From Nocardia macrotermitis (GTDB taxonomy: Bacteria > Actinomycetota > Actinomycetes > Mycobacteriales > Mycobacteriaceae): a DNA stretch of 64,000 bases. The notes under the pieces are model-generated. The model made no database searches and was not told where the DNA came from. It saw nothing but the letters and a program-made list of their open reading frames with translations. The position numbers and the translations under genes are program-made. The stretch covers positions 186,001-250,000 of the forward strand of contig NZ_WEGK01000013.1 of assembly GCF_009604405.1 (NCBI RefSeq). The letters run 5' to 3'. Of the stretch, positions 25,997-35,302 are shown in pieces; within the stretch, counting starts at the first letter, position 1, and each line of letters begins with the position of its first letter.

Positions 25997-27394
25997 TCAG
26001 TCGTCGCCGGGAAGTTCGAGCGGACCGTGGCGGCGGAACGGCGTCGACACCGCCAGCACGATCGCCAACAGGATCAGGCAGCCCAGCGCGCCACCGAGAC
26101 CGATGCGGGTCGGCCACGGATCCACCGGCGTTGCGGCCGGTGGGATGGGCAGCGCGCGGCCGGTCACCGGAGCGGGCGCGGACGCGGCGGGGAGATCCGC
26201 GGTCAACGCCGCCACCGGGTCGACCATCCCGGCCCCGATGCGATCGTCGCGACCATTGCCGGGCGCGTGTGCGGTGCGCACGATCCGATCGATGACCTGT
26301 GCCGCGGACAGCCGCGGATACCGCGCGCGCACGAGCGCCGCCACCCCGGAGACGAAGGCGCAGGAGAAACTGGTGCCGTCCAGCGGGGCGATGCTCCCGT
26401 CCGCCTCGGGGATGCCGTTGACCAGGCCGGTCCCACCCGGATTACTGTCCAACGACATCAGATTGCTGCCCGGTGCGGCCACCCCGACCCACGGTCCGTA
26501 GAGGGTGTACGAGGACGGCGAGCCGTCGGCCTCGACCGACGCGACGGACAGCACGTTGGGGGTGAACCAGGCCGGAGTGGCCACGGTCGTGACCGAATTC
26601 CAGCCGGTGGTGCCGTTCTGGGTCTTGCAGGTGCCGTTACCCTGCAGGTTTCCAGCCGCGGCGACCACCACCACATTGTGGTCGGCGGCGTACTGGAGCG
26701 CCGCGCCGAGTGCGGCGTCGCCGGAATTCTGGCCCGCCGCCGAGCACGACACCTCGGAGATGTTGATCACCGTCGCGTGCAGGTCCACCGCGTGCACGAC
26801 CGCGTAGGCGAGGGTGACGACGTTGCCGTAACCACCGGCCGACATCTGGCCGGGCCGGTTCTCGCCGTAACTGCTCGAGGCCGTGTAGGCCAGGCTGGTC
26901 TGGCGGATGGACAGGATCGTCGCCTCGGGGGCCACCCCGGAGAACCGGTCGCCGCGATCCGGGGCGGCGTGCGCGGCGATGATGCCCGCCACCAGGGTGC
27001 CGTGCCCGTCGCAGTCGGCGGTGCCGTCCGAATGGGAGACGTAGTCCCCGCCCGGGATGACGCGCAGCCGCGGATGCCGGTTCACACCGGTGTCGATCAC
27101 CGCGACCAATTGTCCTGCGCCACGGCTGAATTGCCACGCCCGATCGAATTCGAGCGCGGTCTGCACCGCCGGTTCACCGGTCGGCGCGGGCCCGTTCCAG
27201 AGTGGTTTCGCGCACACCAGTCGCTGCTGGGTGGCCTCCGGTGGGGCGACCGGGGAACCCAGGATCAGCGCGTGCGGATCCACCGTCGGCGGTGCGACGG
27301 CCCCGGCGGGCCCGGGTGTCAGCATTGTGAGTGTCAACGCGGTCGCGGCGGCCCCGAGACGGCGGATCGCCGCGCCGATGCGCAGCTCAGACAT
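25997..27394 (-). CDS. mycP: MycP, mycosin serine protease of the ESX system
   Basis: This 465-residue subtilisin-like protease has a signal peptide (to about residue 32), D101 (AVIDTG), H131 (DGHGT) and S342 (DGTSFSC), plus a C-terminal membrane helix (about 438-458). It acts on the outer side of the membrane and stabilises the ESX complex. The Pro of the usual GTSxAxPxV signature is Ala here. ATG 27394 overlaps the eccD stop by 8 bases, so it is translationally coupled. Confidence 0.95.
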   Translation of the reverse strand: MSELRIGAAIRRLGAAATALTLTMLTPGPAGAVAPPTVDPHALILGSPVAPPEATQQRLVCAKPLWNGPAPTGEPAVQTALEFDRAWQFSRGAGQLVAVIDTGVNRHPRLRVIPGGDYVSHSDGTADCDGHGTLVAGIIAAHAAPDRGDRFSGVAPEATILSIRQTSLAYTASSSYGENRPGQMSAGGYGNVVTLAYAVVHAVDLHATVINISEVSCSAAGQNSGDAALGAALQYAADHNVVVVAAAGNLQGNGTCKTQNGTTGWNSVTTVATPAWFTPNVLSVASVEADGSPSSYTLYGPWVGVAAPGSNLMSLDSNPGGTGLVNGIPEADGSIAPLDGTSFSCAFVSGVAALVRARYPRLSAAQVIDRIVRTAHAPGNGRDDRIGAGMVDPVAALTADLPAASAPAPVTGRALPIPPAATPVDPWPTRIGLGGALGCLILLAIVLAVSTPFRRHGPLELPGDD

Positions 27395-28841
27395 TGCGCG
27401 CCAGGGTGTAGATGTCCAGGAACCAGAATGCCAGCGGCCCGATCGCGCAGATGCACGCGTATTCGAGCACCTCACCGGCCCGCTGCATGACCGGCGACAC
27501 CGTCACCCGGGGCGCGACGACGCCGACCAGCACCGCGACGACCGAGAACACCACCAGCAGCCCGGCCGCCGGTAGCGCCGTCCCGGACCAGTGCGCGCCC
27601 AGCAGCACCGCGGTGCCGATCAGCACCGCGCAGCCACCCACCACCAGCGTCGCCGCCTGGGTGCGGTCCGCGAAACTGCGGCCGCGCCGGCACAGCACCA
27701 GACCGGTCGCGGCCGCCAATACCGCGCCCTGCCAACGATGTTCGTTCGAGGCGGCGGTGGCCAGCGCGCCCAGCACCGTGACCAGCACCAGGCCGATGAG
27801 CATGCCGGACTGGTATTCGTTGGCACGCCGGGCGCGCTCGTCCAGCCCGGCGGCCGAGGGAATCGTGGTCGCCCCGATCGCGCCGATGCCCTCGATGGTG
27901 GGGCGCTGTTCGTGGTCGCGCGGATCGATCACACCACCGGCGGTCGGCACCGGCGGCACCGGCAGCCGGGACGCGGCCACCGCGATCCGGGGTGTGAACG
28001 TGATGGTCAGCAGCGCGAACATCAGCGCGATCACACCCGCCTGCGGCAGGCCGATCGGCCACATCGTGAGCGTCCCGGCGACGGCGGTGCCGAATATCGC
28101 GGTGGTGATCACGGCCGCGAAACCGGTGGTGCCCGTGTCGAGTAGACGCATCATCACGACGGTCAGCAGCAGCACGACCGCGCAGCCCAGTACCAGTTGC
28201 GGCGCACCGAACGCGCCGGGGACCAGCACGGCCGCCCCGGCCCCGCTGATGACCAGGCCGCACAGCGCCAGCCCGGTCGCGGTGTAGCGGTCGGCATACA
28301 TGCGCAAGGTGAGCGTCGCGGCCAGCAGCGTCAGCAGCCCGACCAGCAGCCCGGCCGCGCCGGCCACCACACCCCAGCCCTGGGTGTCGGCGAGCGGCAG
28401 CAGGATCGCCACCCCGACGCTGCCCGCGACCGCGGCCGCCGGGCCCGCCAGCGTCGCGGTCCCGGAATGCCAACCGCGGAAAGAACTTTCGGTCAATCGA
28501 GCGACCGCATCGATGACGTCGTCGAACAGCGCGGGCGCCTCCACGGTCTCCGCTTCGCGCAGCACCAGCAGCTCACCGTCGAACACGTCGGCCTCGGTCA
28601 GCGACCGGTGCGGCTCGATCGGTTCCTGCCCCAGCCGGGCGAGGGTCCAGTGCCCGGCCCGCAACGCGGCGTCACCGTCGTCCTCGGCCGCGTGCGGATC
28701 GCGCGACGCGATCAGCGCGACCACTTCCGGAATGAAGTTCGCGATCGGGACCGCGGCGGGCAGCGCGACATCCACCTGGGTGTCGCCGCCGATCACCGAC
28801 ACCCGGCACAGTTGCGGTTCGGCGGTTGTCGGCTCGATCAT
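27387..28841 (-). CDS. eccD: EccD, ESX membrane channel component
   Basis: This 484-residue protein has a ubiquitin-like N-terminal domain (about residues 10-100) and about eleven hydrophobic helices from residue 130 to the end. This is the EccD pattern, which forms the large membrane vestibule of ESX complexes. It is preceded by the 63-codon ORF in an ATGA overlap and followed by mycP with an 8-base overlap. Confidence 0.93.
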   Translation of the reverse strand: MIEPTTAEPQLCRVSVIGGDTQVDVALPAAVPIANFIPEVVALIASRDPHAAEDDGDAALRAGHWTLARLGQEPIEPHRSLTEADVFDGELLVLREAETVEAPALFDDVIDAVARLTESSFRGWHSGTATLAGPAAAVAGSVGVAILLPLADTQGWGVVAGAAGLLVGLLTLLAATLTLRMYADRYTATGLALCGLVISGAGAAVLVPGAFGAPQLVLGCAVVLLLTVVMMRLLDTGTTGFAAVITTAIFGTAVAGTLTMWPIGLPQAGVIALMFALLTITFTPRIAVAASRLPVPPVPTAGGVIDPRDHEQRPTIEGIGAIGATTIPSAAGLDERARRANEYQSGMLIGLVLVTVLGALATAASNEHRWQGAVLAAATGLVLCRRGRSFADRTQAATLVVGGCAVLIGTAVLLGAHWSGTALPAAGLLVVFSVVAVLVGVVAPRVTVSPVMQRAGEVLEYACICAIGPLAFWFLDIYTLARNV

Positions 28842-29029
28842 CGGACGAACTCCCGGGGTTGCGGCCGTCGCGCGGCAGGATCGAGGGTTTCGGCGGTGTG
28901 CAGCACATCAACTTGCACGTGACCGATCCCCACAGGGGCACGGACCTCTTTCGTCACGTGACCCAAGTTGCGCAGGGGTGTGGACAAGGCGGTCATGATG
29001 TCCGCGCGGGTGGTATCGAGGTCAACCAC
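28838..29029 (-). CDS. 63-residue ORF resembling the N-terminus of the adjacent glycosyltransferase-like proteins
   Basis: The GTG at 29029 overlaps the stop of the upstream gene by 8 bases, and the stop overlaps the eccD ATG by 4 bases, which supports translation. The stretch ADIMTALSTPLRNLGH, then HVQVDVL, resembles DDVMIAVSAALRDLGH, then HIDVLFG, in the 29910 protein. It may be a truncated paralogue kept for coupling to eccD, or a small protein in its own right. Confidence 0.55.
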   Translation of the reverse strand: MVDLDTTRADIMTALSTPLRNLGHVTKEVRAPVGIGHVQVDVLHTAETLDPAARRPQPREFVR

Positions 29030-29876
29030 GGGGACCCCAGGCGCCGGCGAAGGTGTCGAGTGGTTCGACGGTGGCCATCACGTGATCCAGGACGTCGTTG
29101 AAAGGACGTTGCGAGATGGTGGCATAGGCCTTGTCCGCCAACCTGTTTCGCTCGTCCTCGGCGCGCACCAGATCGACGCAGGTGTCGACCAGTTGCGGGA
29201 AGGGGACCCCCGCGATGCCCGCGCCCAGGTCGTCGTCGTCATCGCGGTGGTTGATCTCGGAGACGACCGCCTTGCGATTGCTCATCAGATAGCCGACCCG
29301 CAACGACTCGAGCGTCCGGTAGTCGGACCGCCCGTGCATGTTCAGCACCACCTTGGCCCGCCCGATGAACGGATCCAGCTGGGAGCCGTAGGTCCGGTGG
29401 TGGTACTCCACGTTCAGCCCCGCCCGGCGCAGCGCCGAGATGATCGCGACTCGTCGCGGGGTGTTCAGACCGTAGAACAGCACGTCGATGTCCTGCTCGG
29501 CGGCATGCGGCACCCGTTCCAGGGCGGGATGATGCCCGATCGGCACGTAGTGGGCATGTACGCCGTGGGTCTGGAGAACCTCTATATTGTGCCGGGAATA
29601 GTCCCAGACCACATTCGCCCGCAGTGCGTCGAACGGGAAGTGGTTCACCCCGATCCGCCACCCGCAGATCGGCTCCAGTTGGTAGAACACCGATCGCGAG
29701 GTGAACTCGTGCGTTGCGTCGAAATAGGCGAACGCCACGTTGATCAGGTCGGGGTCGTACCCGTACCGATTCGTGGTGCTGTGGCCGAGTTCGCGCAGGC
29801 TGCGGGCGACCATGTCCATCATCTCCAGATACATCGGGCGCCGCTGGCCCCGTGGCTGGGTGACGTTGAAATGCAT
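29022..29876 (-). CDS. Glycosyltransferase-like protein, copy 1
   Basis: This 284-residue protein has a GT-B-like layout. The N-terminal part contains LRELGHSTTNRYGYDPDLIN; the middle has IGHHPALERV and DIDVLFYGLN; the C-terminal part has SLRVGYLMSNRKAVVSEIN. It resembles CgeB/GT1-type glycosyltransferases, which often use a C-terminal sugar-nucleotide site. It is a paralogue of the next gene, sharing long motifs (YVPIGHHPAL, GYLMSNRKAVV). It sits in the eccB-eccD operon. Donor and acceptor are unknown. Confidence 0.65.
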   Translation of the reverse strand: MHFNVTQPRGQRRPMYLEMMDMVARSLRELGHSTTNRYGYDPDLINVAFAYFDATHEFTSRSVFYQLEPICGWRIGVNHFPFDALRANVVWDYSRHNIEVLQTHGVHAHYVPIGHHPALERVPHAAEQDIDVLFYGLNTPRRVAIISALRRAGLNVEYHHRTYGSQLDPFIGRAKVVLNMHGRSDYRTLESLRVGYLMSNRKAVVSEINHRDDDDDLGAGIAGVPFPQLVDTCVDLVRAEDERNRLADKAYATISQRPFNDVLDHVMATVEPLDTFAGAWGPRG

Positions 29877-29909
29877 GTGAGTCGGTTCTCCGGAACGATG
29901 TGCGATCGG

Positions 29910-30764
29910 TCAGTGCGGACCCCACGCGCCGACGCGGGGGGCGAGGGGCTGGACGGTGTGCAGAACGTCGGTCAGGATGTGCGCGGTCGGGCGGCGGGAG
30001 ATGACGTCGTAGGCCCTCGCCTCGAGGGCGGCGCGGGCGGTGTCGTCGCGGACCAGGCCGACGCAGGCTTCCACGAGCCGGTGGTAGGGAACCGCGACGA
30101 TCCCCGCACTCAGTTCGTCATCGTCGTCGTGGTGGTTGACCTCGGCGACGACCGCCTTGCGGTTGCTCATCAGATAGCCGACCCGGACGGATTCCAATGC
30201 CCGGAAATCCTTGCGCGAGTGCAGGTTCAGCACCACCTTGGACCGAGCGATGAGCGCGTCCAACTCGGCGCCGTAGACGGCGTTGGCGTGCACCATGTGC
30301 AGCCCGGCCCGGCGCAGCTCGCCGAAGACGAGTTCCCGGCGCGGGCCGCCGACGCCGTAGAACAGCACGTCGATATCCTGCTCGGGCGCCGCGCGGACGC
30401 GTTGCAGCGCGGGGTGATGCCCGATCGGCACGTAGTGGGCTTGCACACCCAGCGTGCGCAGGTACTCGACATTGGCCCGCGAATAGTCCCACACGACGTG
30501 TCGGCGCAACGCGTTCACCTGCACGAGCCCGTGCCGCAGTCCGTGTTCGCAGACCTGCTCCAGCTGATAGACCACCGACGCGTCCGGAAAGCGTTGCGGC
30601 GCAAGGTAATGGCCGAAGAGCACGTCGATGTGGCCGGGTTGCGGCGCGCAGCTGCTCACCGTGCTGTGCCCGAGGTCGCGCAGGGCGGCGGAGACGGCGA
30701 TCATCACGTCGTCGAACGCGGGTGAGGTCCTGCTCGGATCGCACACCGTGATGTTGAAATCCAT
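29910..30764 (-). CDS. Glycosyltransferase-like protein, copy 2
   Basis: This 284-residue paralogue has the same length as the 29022 protein and the same motifs (YVPIGHHPAL, DIDVLFYGVGG, RVGYLMSNRKAVVAEVNHHD). The gap to copy 1 is 33 bases and to the upstream gene 12 bases. The pair looks like a tandem duplication that has diverged substantially, so substrate roles may differ. The family call carries the same uncertainty as copy 1. Confidence 0.65.
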   Translation of the reverse strand: MDFNITVCDPSRTSPAFDDVMIAVSAALRDLGHSTVSSCAPQPGHIDVLFGHYLAPQRFPDASVVYQLEQVCEHGLRHGLVQVNALRRHVVWDYSRANVEYLRTLGVQAHYVPIGHHPALQRVRAAPEQDIDVLFYGVGGPRRELVFGELRRAGLHMVHANAVYGAELDALIARSKVVLNLHSRKDFRALESVRVGYLMSNRKAVVAEVNHHDDDDELSAGIVAVPYHRLVEACVGLVRDDTARAALEARAYDVISRRPTAHILTDVLHTVQPLAPRVGAWGPH

Positions 30765-30776
30765 GGCGGCGTCGCC

Positions 30777-31850
30777 TTACACCGTGTAGAAGCCGTCGCC
30801 CCACAGGGTGTGCAGGCGTTGGAAGTAGTAGTCGTACTGCTTGGCCACCACCTCGGTGGAGAATTTGGAGATCGCGTACTCGCGAATCGCCTGGTAGTCG
30901 AGCTTGTCGACGGATTCGGCGGCATCGCAGAACTCGCGCAGGGTGCGGCAGCGGTAGCCCTGCACGCCCTGCTGGACCGTCTCGCTGAACGCGCCCCAGT
31001 CCGTGGTGATCACCGGCGTCCCGCACAGCATCGCCTCCGCGTGTACACCGCCGAACGGTTCCAGATACAGCGACGGCACGAACACCCCGCGCGCCCGGCT
31101 CATCAGTTCACCGCGCCGCTGGACATCCACCACGCCGACGTACTCGCCGAACTCCGGCGGCCGCCCGGCCCCCGCGACGATCAGTTTCGCGCCCAGCCGC
31201 TTACAGGTGTCCACCGCGATCTGGAAGCCCTTGGCCTCGATCAAGCGGCCGATGAACAGGAAGTAGTCGTCCTTCTCCGCGGCGAACGGGAAGTCCTCGA
31301 CCTCGAAGTAGTTGGGGATCACCGCGTCGTAGAACTGGCCGCGCTCGGACATGATCTTCTGCACCGTGGTGCGCGCGCCGTGCACCGCGTGCATCCAGGC
31401 GTAACTCTCGAACACCCGGTGTTTGGAGAAGACGCCGCTGTAGCCGACGCCGTACTCCACCGTCTGTAGATCCGGAAACGCCTGGTCCAGCAGCTGCTGA
31501 CCGCCGCCGCCGATGGCGCAGAGGAAGTCGCGCGGCTGTTTGCGCTTGGAGATCTCGGCGATGGTGCGCGCGTTGGCGATGAGCCAGTGCCGGTCCTGCG
31601 GGTTCCAGCTGAACCAGTCGAAGCCGTCGGCGAGGGTCTTCTCGCCGAACCACTCCTTCTGATCCTCCTTGGTGACCACCGTGATCAGTTCCGTGCAGGC
31701 GGCCTCGTTCTCCTCCGAGGCGTACAGGAACACCTCGTGCCCGAGGCTCATCATCATGTCGCAGAACTTGCGCACCTTCTGGGTGTAGGCGCAGGGCGAG
31801 TAGTGCTTGGTGGTCTGGGTGTGTGGCAGTGCGGCTACATGAAATCTCAT
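30777..31850 (-). CDS. GT4-like glycosyltransferase
   Basis: This 357-residue protein has the GT-B C-terminal signature E-x7-E in EPFGGVHAEAMLCGTPVITT, plus FIGRLIEAKGF in the donor-side domain. The N-terminal domain starts RFHVAALPHTQTTKHYSPC. It is a retaining GT4-type transferase by pattern. It is the first of three transferase-like genes after eccB (67-base gap). Its place suggests a link to an exported glycoprotein or glycan. Confidence 0.85.
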   Translation of the reverse strand: MRFHVAALPHTQTTKHYSPCAYTQKVRKFCDMMMSLGHEVFLYASEENEAACTELITVVTKEDQKEWFGEKTLADGFDWFSWNPQDRHWLIANARTIAEISKRKQPRDFLCAIGGGGQQLLDQAFPDLQTVEYGVGYSGVFSKHRVFESYAWMHAVHGARTTVQKIMSERGQFYDAVIPNYFEVEDFPFAAEKDDYFLFIGRLIEAKGFQIAVDTCKRLGAKLIVAGAGRPPEFGEYVGVVDVQRRGELMSRARGVFVPSLYLEPFGGVHAEAMLCGTPVITTDWGAFSETVQQGVQGYRCRTLREFCDAAESVDKLDYQAIREYAISKFSTEVVAKQYDYYFQRLHTLWGDGFYTV

Positions 31851-31917
31851 CGACTCACTCGTTCTCGTTGACAGTTGGCTCGTGGCTGCTGCGGTGTCGG
31901 CGATCCGGTCCGGGTGA

Positions 31918-33366
31918 TCACCGCCTGCCGGACGGGGGAGTCGGCGTGTCGGCGGGACCACTGCTCGCGGCGGCCAGGGTGTCGTGGGCGATCAGCGCGG
32001 CCTGCCGGTCCAGCATCGGGCCGGTGGGCAGCCGACTGACGATCTGCCAGGGCGCGAGTTTCGGATCGGACAGGCCGAGCATGGCGGCGGTGGCGGCGTC
32101 GGGGACGCCGAAGCGCACGCCGGTATCGGTGATGTAGAACAGCACCTCGCGTCGGGTGCTGTCCGGCGCGATATCGGTGACCTGCACGTATTCGCCGGTC
32201 GACGGGGGGATGTAGGCGGCGTCGGCGTATTTGTCGGGGCCTTCGCCGACCAGGGCGACCGGGTGCATGTCCGAGCTCAGTGGCACCTGTTTGCCGATCA
32301 GCAGGTTCAGTGTCGCGGTCGGGTCGTGTGTGCCGCGGGTCCAGTGCACGCAGGACACCGGGTCGTCGTCGGCCGAGAGGATGTGCGGTGGCTCGGCCGG
32401 GAACTGGTCCACGTGGAGTTCGTCGACGATCGGTACCCCGGCGATCGCGTCGGGTGCGACCCGCATCATGTCGGTCTGGCCCATGGATCCGGCGCTGCGC
32501 AGGACCTGCGCGGCGAACGGCGACAACGGCTGTAGCCCGTCCGCGAGCACCGCGTACAACGTCGTGTTGTTGATGTTGTCGACCCGGATCACCGCGCCGA
32601 CAGGCACTTTCGCGCCCCGCACGTCGCTCGGTGTACCTGCCCGGGCGATGGTCGGGGTGTCCAGGTCCGGCACGGTGACCGTGGCGTTCAGCAGTCCGTC
32701 GCTGATCGGCCGGGGCCGCAGCCCGCGCAGGCCGAGGGTGGTCGTGATCGCGGTGTCGTTCATGTCGACGCGCGCGTGTTTGCCGTCGTAGAGCAGGTAG
32801 GTCGCGGTGCCGTTGACGACCAGCAGCGCGTCGCCGGAACCCTCGCGGATGGCCGGGCCCAGTCGCGGCGGTCCGGACAGGACCGTGGTCTTCACGCCGG
32901 TCGAGATGTCGTCGCACAGGGTCCAGTCGGAACGTTGGTGATCGGCCGGGCCGGGCAGTGCCGCGGGCACACCCGGGATACCCAGCAGCGGGCCGCGCGC
33001 GAGTCCGGCCAGTTTCTTCTCCGGCACCGAGGCCGGTGTCTCGTTGGTACCGGTGATCAGGCGGGCCGAGGCCAGGTTCAGCACGGGGTGCAGGGTGTTG
33101 TCGACCAGGACGTACAGTGCGCTGCTGCCCGGTTCGGAGATGATCTTCGCCTGCCCGACCTGCCCCTGCGGATGCAGGAAGGCGAGTATCGCGCAGCCCC
33201 CGGTGACCAGGATCGCCAACACCAGCCCGGTGACGAAGGAGCGGTACTGGATCCGCATGGGGTCGTGCAGCATGCGCACATCACGGCGTACCAGCGCGTG
33301 GTCGAAACGCTGTAGCAGAAAACGGTATCCATTGACCTGAGCTCGAGTGGTCAACTGTGCTGGCAC
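31918..33366 (-). CDS. eccB: EccB, ESX membrane ATPase-associated component
   Basis: This 482-residue protein opens VPAQLTTRAQVNGYRFLLQR, typical of EccB, with one membrane helix (about residues 40-65, FVTGLVLAILVTGG) and a large outer domain. EccB is part of the inner-membrane ESX complex. GTG 33366 was chosen because AAGGAG lies 6 bases upstream; the earlier GTG at 33381 would put that ribosome site inside the gene. It is divergent from eccE. Confidence 0.94.
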   Translation of the reverse strand: MPAQLTTRAQVNGYRFLLQRFDHALVRRDVRMLHDPMRIQYRSFVTGLVLAILVTGGCAILAFLHPQGQVGQAKIISEPGSSALYVLVDNTLHPVLNLASARLITGTNETPASVPEKKLAGLARGPLLGIPGVPAALPGPADHQRSDWTLCDDISTGVKTTVLSGPPRLGPAIREGSGDALLVVNGTATYLLYDGKHARVDMNDTAITTTLGLRGLRPRPISDGLLNATVTVPDLDTPTIARAGTPSDVRGAKVPVGAVIRVDNINNTTLYAVLADGLQPLSPFAAQVLRSAGSMGQTDMMRVAPDAIAGVPIVDELHVDQFPAEPPHILSADDDPVSCVHWTRGTHDPTATLNLLIGKQVPLSSDMHPVALVGEGPDKYADAAYIPPSTGEYVQVTDIAPDSTRREVLFYITDTGVRFGVPDAATAAMLGLSDPKLAPWQIVSRLPTGPMLDRQAALIAHDTLAAASSGPADTPTPPSGRR

Positions 33367-33457
33367 TGCACACTCCTTCACCGTGCCGCGTGCACAACGG
33401 TCGGGCCTATCGGAGGCTACAGTAATTCCCGGGTGAATGCTCTAGGGAGACAACCGA
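33367..33457. promoter_or_regulatory. Divergent eccB/eccE promoter region
   Basis: This 91-base gap separates the two divergent starts. It holds the eccB ribosome site AAGGAG, an AGGGAG site before eccE, and an A+T-richer CTACAGTAATTC that could be an eccE -10 region. No clear operator was found. Confidence 0.4.
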
Positions 33458-35245
33458 ATGCGCAAACTTCCAGTTATTCGATCGCAAATGAGAAGTACAG
33501 AGAATGCACGGGAAGGTTCGGAAAAACCGGCGGTGACCACGGAATCACGGTTGTCCGCGCCCGACGAATCCGGTGCGTCCCGGTGGTTTCCGCTGCCGGT
33601 TGTGTTGTGCGCCACGGCGTTCGGGGCGGCGGCCGGGACGCTGGTGATCGCGCTGCACGGCCCGCTCGCCGCGACGATCGGGACCGGGGTCGCGGTGGCT
33701 GCGCTCTGTACGGTTCGTGCACGAGGGGTGAATATCTGGCGGCTGCTGTTCATGCGCTTGGCATTACGGTGGCGGAACCGGCGCCGCGGCGATGTCGGGC
33801 AGGGCGCCGCGGCGTTCGACGCACCGGTACCCGATTCCGACGTGAAGTACGGAATGCGTTGGGAGGACGGGTGTCTGATCACCATGTTGCAGATGGAGCC
33901 ACGGGTCGTGGCACCGACCCTGCTGTCCCCCAAGGAGATTCGCACCGTCGATCCGATCCCGCTGGACGAGGTGGCGCGCTGCCTGTCCCAGTTCGACATC
34001 CGCCTCGCTGCCATCGACGTCGTCGCGCTCGGCGTGCGCACCAGCGGCGGGCACGAGGCGGTGCGCATCTACGAGCGCATGCTGGGCCCGCTGCCCGCGA
34101 CCGCGGTACGCACCGTCTGGCTGGTGTTGCGCTTCGATCCGCAGCACAACGCCGACGCGATCGGTAATCGCGGCGGCGGTCCGGAGGGGGCCGCGCGCGC
34201 GATGGTGATCGCCACCCGGCGGGTGATCAACCGGCTGGCCCGGCACCGGGTCCGGGCGCGGGCGCTGACCGCCGCGGAACTGGCGGCCGCGGAGACCGCG
34301 GTCCGCGGTGAGGACATCCCGGGCGACTGGCGGGAGAGCTGGCAGGCGTTGCACCGCAACGACTTCGAACTCGCCGGATACGCGATCCACCCGGACCGGC
34401 TGACCACCGAGGCGCTGGCGGGCATCTGGGCCGTGCCCGGGAACTCGACCATGGTGCGGTTGCGGGTGAGCCGGAGTACGGCTCCCGGGGCCCGCGAGGA
34501 TCCGGCGGGGCGGGTGGCGATCACCGGGCTGGTGCGGCACGACACCGTCGGACCGGTCCCCGACGGAACCCGGAAGATGTTGTCCGAGTTGGGTTTGCAA
34601 CCACTGCCCGGAGTGCAGCGGCGGGTGCTGCTGGAGGGCGGTCAGCACGCGGCCGTCGGGTACGGCGCACCCGCGGCGCTGTCCCGGCTGACCGTGCCCG
34701 CCGGTGGCACCGGTCAGGTGATCGGCGCCACCGAGGACGGATTCGGTGTCGCGGTACCGCTTTTCGGTCCCGGCGTGCGCCGGGTGGACATCGTGGGCGG
34801 CCTGCTGCTGGCGCAGCAGGCGACGGTGCGGGCGATGGCGCTGGGTGCGCGGGTGGTCGTGCACAGCAGCCGGCCCGAGGGCTGGGCGCCACTGGCCGCG
34901 CAGGTCGGCAGGCCCGAGGTGCTGTCGGTGTCGTATCCGGGCGGCGGCGCGCAGCACACCGCGGCCGCGACGCTGATCGTCTACGACGGCATCAGCTCCG
35001 CCGGGCAGCTGTCCGAGGCCACCGTGGTGCACGTGCGGGCGGCCGGGGACACCGACGAGACGGCGGCGGGAGTGGATGTGGCACTGATCGCGGCCACCGA
35101 CGGGTCCGACCGGGTGCACATCCGCACCTCGGCCGGGGAGTACACGGTGCGGATGGTGTCCATCCCCGACGAGCTGCGTTATCTGGCGGGCGAGCGGGTG
35201 GGCGTGCCCGCCGCCGCGGCGCCGCGGCCGAGTGTGCCGGTGTAG
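33458..35245 (+). CDS. eccE: EccE, ESX membrane complex component
   Basis: This 595-residue protein has two N-terminal membrane helices (about residues 43-90: WFPLPVVLCATAFGAAAGTL, then PLAATIGTGVAVAAL), followed by an EccE domain with DVKYGMRWEDGCLITML. EccE sits at the edge of ESX complexes and contacts EccC. It is transcribed opposite to the other core genes and ends at a strong hairpin facing the WXG100 genes. Length is usual for EccE. Confidence 0.9.
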   Translation: MRKLPVIRSQMRSTENAREGSEKPAVTTESRLSAPDESGASRWFPLPVVLCATAFGAAAGTLVIALHGPLAATIGTGVAVAALCTVRARGVNIWRLLFMRLALRWRNRRRGDVGQGAAAFDAPVPDSDVKYGMRWEDGCLITMLQMEPRVVAPTLLSPKEIRTVDPIPLDEVARCLSQFDIRLAAIDVVALGVRTSGGHEAVRIYERMLGPLPATAVRTVWLVLRFDPQHNADAIGNRGGGPEGAARAMVIATRRVINRLARHRVRARALTAAELAAAETAVRGEDIPGDWRESWQALHRNDFELAGYAIHPDRLTTEALAGIWAVPGNSTMVRLRVSRSTAPGAREDPAGRVAITGLVRHDTVGPVPDGTRKMLSELGLQPLPGVQRRVLLEGGQHAAVGYGAPAALSRLTVPAGGTGQVIGATEDGFGVAVPLFGPGVRRVDIVGGLLLAQQATVRAMALGARVVVHSSRPEGWAPLAAQVGRPEVLSVSYPGGGAQHTAAATLIVYDGISSAGQLSEATVVHVRAAGDTDETAAGVDVALIAATDGSDRVHIRTSAGEYTVRMVSIPDELRYLAGERVGVPAAAAPRPSVPV

Positions 35246-35255
35246 CAAGACGATA

Positions 35256-35286
35256 CGGGCCCGTCACCTCGTGGGTGACGGGCCCG
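35256..35286. terminator. Bidirectional hairpin between eccE and esx genes
   Basis: CGGGCCCGTCACC (35256-35268) pairs perfectly with GGTGACGGGCCCG (35274-35286), a 13-bp stem. It lies between the convergent eccE and esx genes and could terminate both. No T-run is visible. Confidence 0.75.
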
Positions 35287-35302
35287 CACGCGGTTTCCGG
35301 TG

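Noticed and set aside
28968..30725. 585-codon plus-strand frame
   Set aside because: Shadow of the two transferase-like genes; its apparent internal repeat only mirrors their paralogy.
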